Assembly: GCA_963693305.1 (NCBI GenBank)
Contig: OY855908.1
Span: 3,400,501-3,464,500 of the forward strand
DNA: 64,000 nt
Source of the DNA: Meandrina meandrites
Lineage: Eukaryota; Cnidaria; Anthozoa; Scleractinia; Meandrinidae
Direction: 5' to 3'
A model generated the notes under the pieces. The model had not been told where the DNA came from. It was given only the letters and a program-made list of their open reading frames with translations, and searched no databases. This document shows positions 11,901 to 23,900 of the stretch, one piece after another. Position 1 is the stretch's first letter. Each line of letters opens with the position of its first letter. The translations under genes and the position numbers were made by a program.

Positions 11901-14900
11901 GACGTGTTATGTCACTCACCTGTCTAATTTCTTCCAAGATGATTGTAAAGATCCAGAAGTAGAGAATGAGTTCCACGACACTCAGTCCCCCGAGAGTCTG
12001 GGACGAGTCAAAGCGCGGGAAGTACATCGTGATGACGTAACCATACAGCAAGATGAACGCTATGTAAGACACCTGCAATTGTACCATCAAATTAAATCGT
12101 ATAACATCTCGAATTTTAGAGGGATTAATATACATCATTTCTAAAGAAAAGCTGTATGTAAAACTGAAGTATTTACCAGATTTCCCATGAACTTGGTGAA
12201 TGGCGCAGAATAGAAAGATGTGATTCTCTGATATACTGTCATTTCTTTTGTTCGCATCAGCACTTCCATAGATTGGTCCTCTTGAAGCTCTGAAAATGTA
12301 AAGAAAATACTTGAAAAACCATTCATAGGTAGGAGACATTGCTATTCCACAACTACGCCACGATACGGCAATTTAACGGCAAGGGAAGGTGCGAGAACGT
12401 CAACCTACTTCAGCGCTGTGTCTCGCTTTACTTGGGCTTGACAGTGGCTGAAAACTACCTTGGCCTGAACGAACGCAGTTTGGGAAATATAAAATAAATC
12501 ACTTTATTTAAGTGTCAATGTACTTAGCACTGCTGCTACCGGTGCTAATTGAGGACACTAAATATGAGGAAAAACTGATTACAAGTTCTCTTTTCCGGTA
12601 CAGAATTCAATTGAAAAGCTGGGGAACACCTTGCTACCAGTTGTAAGAGGACTAACAATCAATTCAGTGTAATGACGAGATCTGGTAAACTTGTCTCCAG
12701 TGACAGTTTGATGCGGCTATACAAGGCATTCATACTCCCGCATTTTTATAACTGCTCAACTTCTGGCATTTCTGTAACACTCGAGATTCAGAAAAACTAG
12801 AGAAACTTAACAAGTGCATTTTGAGATTTATTTTTAAGGATGCGGATACAGACTATAAACAATTGCTCAAAAACGCGGGAATAACTAATTTAGGAAATAG
12901 ACGCCTGCAAGACATGGTACTGATTCTTTTTAAATGTCTGTATCTTGACAACTATCCTTCATATCTGAAACAAATCTTTTCCTTACGCTCTGCTTCGTAT
13001 TCCTTAAGAGGTAGCAACATTCTAACCCTTCCTAAACCGTCGACTACTTCCTATGGTGTAAATTCATTTAGTGATCTTGCTTGTAGACTATGGAACTCTC
13101 TACCTGATACTAACTCATAGAAAAATCAATTGCTACAACGTCTTTAAGCGCCTCGTCCGAAACTATAATTTTGTGTAATTGTATATAAACTGATCTTATA
13201 TATTATATATTATTATTATATTAGGTAATTTTGATTTATTTGTGTACCACTTTATTTATCCGTTTAGTATTTTTGTTTTTATAATTTTCCTTGTTTGTTG
13301 TCTTTACTTTTTTTTCCTTCGGAGATATTAGCTTATTACAAGCTACTCTGTAAATCCGAGAAAAAAAATGTATGTGGCAGGGAGGAGGATTTCAACCAGA
13401 GACCTCCGGAATACAAGTCCAGCGCCCTATCCACTCGGCCACGCTGCCTTGCTACACAACAGATAAATACCATAGAATAATAAATAGTTTGTCCATGTTT
13501 TAAGGATTATCTTGATGTACATAAACCAGCAAAAGTCAGAACTAACATTAAATGTTATCTGCGGCGATCGGCGAGGCACGTTTCCGTTTCGTAAACGGTC
13601 AATGCCATTTTAGCGACAATTTTTTCACTATCATCGAAGTTTTTTTCTACAAAAAGAAAAATGAAAATTGTACTTCACCACCCAGAATCGAAGCTGGAAC
13701 CTCTGGCATGCCAGCAACCCTCCACGTCCACGTTGATCCGCCAAACCCCCGAAAAACTTAATTATATAAGGTGACTTTCTTACTGTTATATCTATAATAG
13801 ATGACCATATCCCTATCCATAAGCTAACCGTGAATCAAACTTCTTATCTAAGCCTTATTTCATCTAATAATCAAAGCACAGTTTCGTCCTTATCCAGGCC
13901 TAAACTAGAGTAGATATGGCACCGCTCATCCCAAAAAGCTTGGTTACCAATGATGGCATCCACCGTTTACGAAACGGAAATGAGTATCGGCAAGGAGAAT
14001 TAGTGTTTTAAACAAAAGCAATTCTTTACCTGGAATGTAATCCACCAAATCCTCTCCATCGCCGCCTACTGTGGCTTCCTCATCCTCGGCAATTTTGGGA
14101 TTTCCGTTGACTGTTTCAACCTTTTGCAGCTCCACCCCGTTCTCTGTGTTGCTTCCTCTTCGCACGTTTTTCACGCTTTTGCTGCGGTTTAAACTTTTCT
14201 GCGTGCGGCGAGCGGCCGCCTCTCGCTCGTGATGCTCATCAGGAACAAAATAGATTAATGGGAAAATCAGGAAAGGACAGAATGTACAGATGATGATCTG
14301 GAAGGCAATACAAAACAAAATCAGCAACTATAAAATGTGTTTATATGATTATTGTGGACATGTAACGCCAAAACAGCAAACGATTCACCATACAAAACCT
14401 GTATTAACCTGTATTGGTTGAATCTCGTGGAATCACGTTGAAACTCTCTACAATCGTAGGGAGATTTCAATTTGAGTAAAATATATGGATTGGTGCGGAC
14501 AGTTGAAAAGAGTTAGCCGTTAGTAGAAGCCCGGCATCATGCCATCCTATTCGTCTTTTCACCTTACCCTACCCCTGTAGAGAGTGGGTCGTTCTCCTAC
14601 CTTCCACCACTGAGTATTCATTGCCATCGTTCCCATCCAGAGTCGGGTGAGTAGCACTTGGCAGCTGGTGTGGGAAATGAAGTCCTGGTCCTCGGCCATG
14701 ACGGCAAGATCCAGCGCTGTCAGGTGACCGAAGTTATCCAGCTCTCTGACCAAAAGGGTCTGGGACAGAGTCTCATTCTCCTCGTAACACTCCTGCAGTA
14801 CACCAATGGCGTGTTGTTCAAAATCACTACAAGAAAACGAATGTATTCAGTCAATAAATAGATGGAAAAAGACAGAAACGAATCAGACGAGGTAGGGTCT

Positions 14901-17900
14901 ATTCGCTTTTTTCACGTTTCGATAATACAACTTGTCCTTGGACGATTGTAAATCCCTAGAGGAATTGAAAACAATGCTTATGCAAAAATTTTGGGGGGTA
15001 AACAAGGTGTATTATTGGAAGAGTGAAAATAGCGAATGGTTGGTAAAACCCTCCACGGACTTGCAACTCGTGATCTTACGCCGTCGTGCAATTTTTCGTT
15101 GGCCATTACGAAAGCCTCCTCGCCGACCAGAGATTGCGTGACGCGTACGAGTTCAAACGACTTCTGCAGTCTTTTGAGCTAAGAAACTAAAAACAGCGAA
15201 TGTACACTAACAGAAAGAGGGTCTAGTACATGATGGTTTTCCGCCTTGCCCGCCTTAGCACTCATGCCTACTCACTCACTCCACCCTCCACCCCTGCTGC
15301 CGGAGAGATCATACTTACTTTGCATGATCCAGTAGCTCAGTGCTAATGTCAGTGATCGTGTCATCAGCACGCGCCTTTCCCGCCATGGACTTGAGCATGC
15401 GCGTAGCCATGAGTGCGGATGCGATCTGCGCTTTACCCATACTCCACATGAGCTTGGCCATATCTTGCCTGTTGCTAAGTACCGCCCAGATGAACACGTC
15501 ACGGTAGGGCGTCGGCAATGGATCAATTTTGTGAATAGGGTTGGCTAAAAAACAATAACAAGTTTAACTCAGTGACTAGCCTGCGTAGTAAGCGTTCCCG
15601 TGCGAGCGAAGTGCTGTGTGTCGCGCGCGAGTGAAGATTCTGGTCGCGCGAAAATTGGGGCTCTTGCTCGTCCAGAATCTTCGCTTGGGCGCGACACACA
15701 TAGCACTTCGCTCGCACGGGAACGCTTACTTCGCAGGCTTCCCAGTGACTGTCTATTAGGCAAGCTCGCAATCTGATTGGCTACACAAGGGCGGTCTTAT
15801 TTTCGATATACTGACCTGGGAACGAGCGCAAGTAAAATACACAAACCAAAACTATAAAAAGACACTTTTTGTTGAAAGCATCGGTCTTAAAGTTAACCTA
15901 AAACAATTAGTCATTTCCCTCTCTTATCTATCGACTTTTGGTAGTTGACTCGGGGCGTTTAGACTCTAGACCGAGCCTGGCCGAGATCATCGTGTTGTGT
16001 TCTTGGGAAAGACACTTTGCTCAGTCACAGAGCTTCTCTCCACTCAGGTGTATAAATAGGTACCGGACCGGTACATTTTCACGGTACCTGACGAAGAGCT
16101 GCGGTTGTTAGTGGAGTATAATCAAAGCGATCATATGATTAATTCCTAACCAAGAAATTTCACAATATCAAACAGCAAAATTGATTTTGTATCTTCTGTT
16201 TTGAACTTACCAAGAGCAACTGGCTGGCTGATTTTGCGGTGTTTTCCAGGCACGTCAGAAGACGAGGAAAAATAGCGATAATCTCTCAGGTAAAGACTAT
16301 GATATGAATCGCCCATCAGGTTTTCAATCACTTCACCAACGATGGACATGTTTAGCGTTGTTACATTTTTCTTGCTCTGAAAAAAGAAATTACAATTAAC
16401 AGACCTTTAGTATCCTTCGCACTCTGAGAATGTTGAGCCCCCGGGTTTCAGGCGGTATATATGTTACTAGAGAGTATTCGCGTTTCTCAGTATTCCCACC
16501 ACTTTTTTTAAGAAGTAAACCGCAATTAAACGTTTTTGTAATAGTTTGGAACTGAAACTCACTTAGAAATACCAAGTTAGCTTAACGGCTTTTGGTATTA
16601 TTAGAATAGCATAATAGACTAATCACAACTCATTCAACTTAAGCCAAAAGAAAACTAAACGCGGAAAGAAATGTAAGCGGTACCAAGCGCGGGAAAATAC
16701 TTAACTAGCAGCAAGCGTGGGAAAACATGTGTGCGATGGCCACCGACCGGCGACAAGCAGGAAAACAGTAGTAGCTACTAGGCAGAAACAAAGCGAGGGA
16801 AAAAAAATCACTAAAGCACTGACAAAAAAAAAATTCGCTCTAATTGGTCTTACTATTAAATCTAAAGAAACGCCGAATCAAAGTTGAAGAATTTTTTGGA
16901 CAGTCGTATTAAAACCACCAAGAGCCATTTCATTTCCACAATCTACAGACCTGTTCACACCGGCTATTTCTAACTTTCTTAGTAAGTGCTCAGCGTTCCA
17001 CACTCTCGAACACTCATTCACAGACACCAACTAATATCAAGGCAGGAAGTTACACAAACCATTTCTTGTTGAAGCAGTGGCTTGATAACGCTGTTATTAG
17101 GAACCTGCAAAAGTTAATAACATTTCAAGGTCAGTAAGTTCAAAAAAAATTTGTAAGTGGATAATGACAAACTGGGTTAGAACACAATAACTGAACGGGC
17201 TCTTTGCGACTGGCATTGAAAAAAAATATTGAACAGTTTTCGGATTGCTTTGATTACCAAAGCTCAGTGTGTTTTTTGTTGCGAGTGACTGACAAGGAGA
17301 CGGCTGTGGCAGTAACTTACCCCGGCATATAACTGACAGAGGATTTGTGGAGTGAGAAACTCTCTCATGCTGAGTCCATTCAGCAGGAAGAGTTCCACAA
17401 ACCCGGTCTTGTCGTCGAGTAAAGCGGCCAGCATTGGATTGGACAGGGTGTCCGTCTGTAAAAACGTAACAACACAACTGTCAGTAATGTTATCAGACCA
17501 AGCGTGCTAAGGACTGGCAACACTGTAAAAGTTACTTCTTGAGGGAGTTAAATTCGACGGTATAGGAAACTGCTCAGACCGCGAAAAGCTACGAATTTGT
17601 TTCGAACGCGAACAAAAGTAGCGAAAGAAAAGATTTTCGTATGCGCGGGAAGTTTTTTCCGTTCAGTCGTTCAGTTTTGGGAAACCAGTAGAGATTACTC
17701 GCAAACTAGAATTGGTGGATGAGATCTTCATGCGTGAAATACATAAAGTTATTTTAATTTTAAAGTAATAAAACAGCTATTACTAACCGTCCAGTGTTTC
17801 TCCTCTGTGAAGATTTCACTTTTGGCCACATCAATACGGTTCCAGGCCAGCGCTAAATTTAACTGCACCAAAGGACTGGAACTGTTGGCTGTAAATCAAG

Positions 17901-20900
17901 AGTATCACCAAATACAAGGTTTATATATTTAGTGTATAGAGGAGGATTCTGAAACGTCTACAAATAAGAACATTGATTACAAGTACAATGCCTAAACTGA
18001 ATTGCTACCTTTCATGCAGTCACGCATTCAATCCTTCAATCAGTCACGTCACGCACTTGGTTCATACAGTCACGCACTTGATCTTTCGAGTACAAGAAGT
18101 CGCGTACTCGAGCCATTTCATTTCCACAATCTACAGACCTGTTCACACCGGCTATTTCTAAATTTCTAATCTATCTAACCTGTTTACTGCTTTCTGAAGC
18201 TGTGCTGTCTTTCTGTTTGCATGATCCACCATTTTGTGTGTAGAAAAAAGAAAACCGTCAGAGTTCGACAAATCTGCGGCCTTCAAAAATGTTAGCTGGG
18301 TTCAGATCTGAGAACATTTGTTACCTTGTTACCAAATGGTGAATTTAAAACAACATACAGTTGAATCCCGATAACTCGAACCTTAAAGAGGAATCGAAAA
18401 AGGTTCGAGTTATCGGGAGGTTCGAGTTATTAAGGGTTCGAGTTATCGGGATTCAACTGACTATCAACTTTATTAATTCAAACAGTGAATGAGTGAATTA
18501 CCTTTGTTTAGACATGGTAATATTTAAAGCTAGAAGCTTGTGGGGCCGTGTATTCCCGATCAAATTGGAATTTGGAAGTGTTGGTTTTTGTGAAGGGAGG
18601 TTCGTTGCGAGGAGGATGACACACCGGACTCCCAGAACGGCTGGAAATCGAGCCTAGAAAACCGGAGGACTCAGAGAAAAACCCTCAGAGCAAGGACCAA
18701 CAACAAACTCAACCCACGCCTGGTCCAGAAACCGAACCTGGGTCACATTGGTGGGAGGCGAGCGCTCTCATCACTGCGCCATCCCTGCTTCCCAAATAAA
18801 TAAAAACATCTGTACACAGCCATACCTTTCAATAGGGATTTCAGAATGGCAAGATCAATATCTTGAGAGATATTTGTCTCATCATCAAGTCTGTATATCG
18901 AGATCTACAAAACAACAAACGCTTGAAATTACTACAGGGGTAGCATCGTAAAAATTGAAAAGAAAAAAAAAACGAAGAGGTGATGTGTGCATTTAACGTT
19001 AGGCGTTATTTGTGATTTTAGATATAAACTGTTTGTGACAAAGAACTTTAAACGAAGCTGTCTTGGTTAGATTCACACACAATGGCAAGTTACCGCAATC
19101 CCTTTGAAATTGGGACTGCACTTTAAAATTTCCCTGGAACAATTTTTAACTCGTGGGAAATATGTGAAATGGTGGGAAATCCATACACAGTTCGTGAATA
19201 AAATATATGCGACCAGAAATGCTAAGTGTTTGAACAAGTCAACTGTTTGGAGTAACATGAACTTTTTAAGGCAGATAAAAGATAATAATAACAATAACGA
19301 TAATGATAATGATAATAAAAACGCCGGATGGGACAACTTACCATTTTTTCGTCTTCAAGCACTTGTTCAATCATCTTGTAATGTTCGCTGACATCTTTAT
19401 CCTTCATAAATGGAAACACATCTGCCACCTTGGCTCGTATCTTGCTTTCGAACGCTGGATCAATGATGTTAATGGTAGTCCTCCCTTCACTGAAGAGAAA
19501 AAAAAACAATATATCAGATACATTTTTAATGAATGTGCCATAAAACTTAGCCCAATTAGAAGTAATTATATCTAACCAATCACAACAAACGCAATGACTA
19601 TACGAGCCAATCAAAACTTGAAGCGAAACTATACAGCCAGCTCCAAGCGCGGGAAAACATGCAACAGGTGCACAGCGCGGGAAACCACGTGATTTTGCAA
19701 GACATGATGAAGTGTAATCAAATCATGTGTCGCATGCGACATTACATACACCTCCCCTAGAAAGTGGCTTTTGTGGTTCCAAATTGCATATGATTAAATG
19801 AGAAAAATTGCAGAGGCGCTCGGGCCGCGGATGGTTCGTGGAGGTTTACCACTAAACTATTGTCGTTTTGACGGGGAAAGGATGTAACATTGGGCACTTT
19901 TTCGGTATGTATTTATAGAATGACTATCGAAGCCTTTGAATTTGAGGCGTTTTGAGGGAAAGATGGAAAACTTTGAGAATTACAGCTCATTTCATGAACA
20001 CGGGTCTGCATTCTGGCGGTTCGAGTGTGCAACCTTTCGCTTCGCTTTGATGGTTGGGAGCAATTTTAGAATTAGCATATTATGCTAATTTTCAAAGCTC
20101 ACATGAATATGTAATATAAGATTGATAAAACAATAAAAATTTGACAATTTTAGATCATTTTATTTATTTTCAGTTGTATCTTAAGCTTTGGCTACCTGTG
20201 GTAGAAAGTGGGGTTAAAAGAGCTACGTCACGGGCAACGCATCTTGAAAAAAACTGGCATTTTTTTTTTCAAGTTTGTTGGTCGTAATAGCTCTTAATCT
20301 TCGTCAGTTGAAACCATCCTTGGTTATTTTCGTGTTTTTATTATTCCGTTGGTGTTTTTCTATGTTAGAAAACTATTATTTTGTGGCTTCCTTCAATTTC
20401 AAAGTAATCAGAAAAATGACTTAAGGAGGCTCACAATGGTTTCCAGCAATTTCAAGTTCTTAAACTTTGATGGGCCAGTACTACAAATCTTTATCAGTTT
20501 CTGCAACAGTAATGATATCGACCAAATGTCCAATCTTTGCCGAATAAGTTGTGGTCATTTTCATGACGTCACTGGTTACTATAGCAACAGTTTTACCTCT
20601 GAAAAACACCCTTAATTTTCCCTTTAAGTGCTTATAACTCAAAAACGAGTCCGGTGACCCCCATTTTTTATTATTGAATAATGATTGGCATGTTAAGATG
20701 CAACTTTTTGCAAAGTTAAAAAAATTTCTGCGGAGCAGTTTCAGAGCCACCTTAAATTTTCGAAAATTTAAGGTGGCTCTGAAACTGCTCCGCAGAAATT
20801 TTTTTAACTTTGCAAAAAGTTGCATCTTAACATGCCAATCATTATTCAATAATAAAAAATGGGGGTCACCGGACTCGTTTTTGAGTTATAAGCACTTAAA

Positions 20901-23900
20901 GGGAAAATTAAGGGTGTTTTTCAGAGGTAAAACTGTTGCTATAGTAACCAGTGACGTCATGAAAATGACCACAACTTATTCGGCAAAGATTGGACATTTG
21001 GTCGATATCATTATTGTTGCAGCAACTGATAAAGATTTGTAGTACTGACCCATCAAAGTTTAAGACCTGGAAAGCGCTGGAAATCATTGCGAGCCTCCTT
21101 AAAAGACATTGCCCCTTTAAAAGAAAGAGGTACCGTGCACCAAAAGAGAGCTGAAATAAACCAAGATATTTCATCAGATTAGTAGTTCTTCAATTTCACA
21201 ACAGACATGAAGATAGCTACAAACACTCACCATTTCTTTACTGTGTGGCTGTAAGCATAAGCCACTACGTCTGCAGCACGCCCACTCCCTTCCACCACTA
21301 CTGCTGGGATTTTCTTCTTGATCAGCTCACACATGGTGCGCACAGTGTTCGGTCCACCTTCCAGAACCAGTAGAACCACAGGCACGCCGATAGCACCTAC
21401 GAAAAATATAACACTGTATTGTCACAAGATTCTTACACAGTATTAAGACATTTTTATACTTTCTACAAACAAGTTTATTTTTCTTTCTTCAGAGTCGACG
21501 CAATGAGATAAAAATATCCGCATAGGAATGGCTCGATGATCAAGATGCCGCCCAACGACTGGATAACAGAGCGTTTTTTAATTTTCAGAAAGGCGAAGCT
21601 TCGAAAGCGCAATGCCGGGATTGTACGATTGCGTCTCCGTTGCGTTTCCGTTCCTGTCGCGCTGGTTTACCGCTTCTCGCCAGGAAAGTAGAACCGGGAC
21701 ATATTTTCATAGGCGTACGGGCAACTCAGATTTTTTGGGCAGCAAAAGAAATTTGGGCAAAGCCGGTTTTAAAAGAAGTTTCCATGTTTTTGTTTTTGAA
21801 GAGATAGATATTTTGTATTTTAACCTGAAGTCGGCGTGGTAAAGCCAGTTAAATTCACACGAGACAGTGGTTGCCCAGCACGTGATGAGTTTCTGGTTAT
21901 TAATGTAGTACATATCCTTGCAGTGATACCTGCTACATCGTGTTCAGCAGAACGATCATTCAGTGCGTTGCGCAGATTGAGAACTTACCTGCGCAACACC
22001 ATGGGGCAACAACGTGTCAGTAATGTTCATCGCACTTATTAAAATTGAAAGGGCATATGCCAACTCTGTAGTCAACAATGACATGGATCGTATCATTGAT
22101 ATCTTTGGCCCTCGAAATGGCCGAGACAGCTATTTCTTTTAACGTGTTTCATGAGCTCATCTGATAGATTCATTTGTAAAAATATTTTCACTTCGTAAGT
22201 AGGCCTATGTTAGAGCATCGTATATGACCCTCGTTTCTTTTCGACTTTTTCGTAAAAATTTGGGCAACTTGCGAGAATTTTTTGGGCAAATGGTTCACCG
22301 CCCCCCCTGGTAAAAAATCGCCCGTACGCCTATGCATATTTTTGACAATAACTTCATTTTCCACACGTTTTCAAATTCCACTTAACCTAGGGATATTGTC
22401 TTGCTGTTAATCACAAAAAAAATCTATTAGTGATGTCACTGATTTCTTAAAGGTGAAATTTTGACGTACCTGCGGCTGACCTGGAATCAGTTTTGACCTT
22501 CATTACAGCCTCCTCGAATCTTGACCGCAAATCAATCTCCACGCCATACTTCCCTTCTGTTCCATTATCCACCAGTAAAAAATGCGAGTGATTGGAATCT
22601 AGCAAGGCCCCACTGGATCCTGGAACCTGTTCCATGCGGTACAATGCTGGGTACAGACCATTCTTGTCCTATATGTAGTACAAAACAGAATAATTACAAC
22701 CGCTTACAGTTTGGTACTGGTGGCTCGCTGCTGCCTGTATGTACAAGCACATACCTACAGTGGTAAAAGGGGCAAAACGCAAAAACGTGACGTTGCTTCC
22801 GGTTTATGTTGCCTTAAAATTTGAAAGAGCTTGAATAACATCTTCCAAGTAATTGTAAGAAAACGTTGCAAAACGCAGCAACAAAATAAAATAGGAGATG
22901 GTATAACTGTTCGATAAAAATCACTGAATCACTATTAACGTCTCTACATGTATACATATTTGTCGTTCAAAGTTAGCTTGAAAGTAGAGATTTTAAAATA
23001 TTGGAGACAGATATCTGTATTCTGGCAGCAACAGGTGCAGACTGACGACTACGTTGTTAAAAAGCCCTGCCTGTTTCTAAGCCAATGTACGTAGTTGTAA
23101 ACTGCGAGGAAATGATCTCTATCGTGTTCAATTTGAGGCTCCCTAATTTCAGCCTATAATACAACAGAACAATTCTATTTAAATGAGCTACGTCACGGGA
23201 AATTCGCGGATTTTTGGTCTAAACTATTCTGAAATTAGTGATAGGCAACATAACCGATGAAAAACATTACCTTTGATCATCTAAAGAAAGATAAAACCTT
23301 GATTTGCAGAGAGAAATCAAACCACGGCTAGAAATACCGAATTTTTCGAAGATGCGCGGAAACACTTGAAAAGTTTAGCCTCAATATTTCAAGTTGTAAT
23401 CCATTTCCATCCCAGCCGTCCATGGCCAAAGACGCTTGTTAACAGTTCAGGTGCTCTAATATAGCAATTGTCAATAAACGTGGGCCATTATTTTTAGGTT
23501 TCCTACTACGCAAATATATATTTTAACTGTTCAAAAATCTGTTAAAATCCACGACAAAGCCCCTTAAAAGATAGAGTTCACCTTAGGAGCTATCAAAGAA
23601 TCCTTCCTGTCCACAATGCCCCAGGTAGCAATTCCAATAACATTCACTTTGTCTTCACTGCCGAAAGTGATCGCTTGTTCTTTCACTGCTTCACCGACAT
23701 GCTTCATGACACCAGCGTTAGTTCCACCTACGTAATGACCGTTTAATTAACACAATGTACATACTTCATTTCACAAAAATTGTGAAGGTGGTTTTTTTTT
23801 TTTTTGGGGGGGGGGGGGGGAGTGGAGGAGCAGAGAAGATTGACATAGAATGTAGGAAAAACATTTCTTGGAAATGGCGAAACGTTGTTCTCTTCTTTTA

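Larger units (their letters stand above)
8569..12289 (-). other. TRPM2: TRPM2 exons 18-22: transmembrane domain S1-S6 and pore
   Basis: Exon 18 carries the pre-S1 motif [13 protein letters not shown]. Exon 19 (residues 895-945) holds S1 and S2 and ends in EEIRQ. Exon 20 (946-1028) holds S3 and S4, with WNLVDSF in S3. Exon 21 (1029-1091) holds S5 and the pore loop with filter-like YGEL (1081-1084). Exon 22 holds S6 with [14 protein letters not shown]. The known Ca2+ site of TRPM2/4/8 uses Glu and Gln at the end of S2 and Asn and Asp in S3. Here the equivalents are E942, Q945, N967 and D970, all present. The loop between filter and S6 is short and lacks the long extracellular insert of human TRPM2. 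Confidence 0.92.

Noticed and set aside
13373..13450. A functional tRNA gene
   Set aside because: B-box is degraded and the acceptor stem does not close properly; fits a SINE head.
20481..21042. Two 122-residue open frames on opposite strands with nearly the same sequence
   Set aside because: They are mirror images created by the palindrome and have no resemblance to a protein family.
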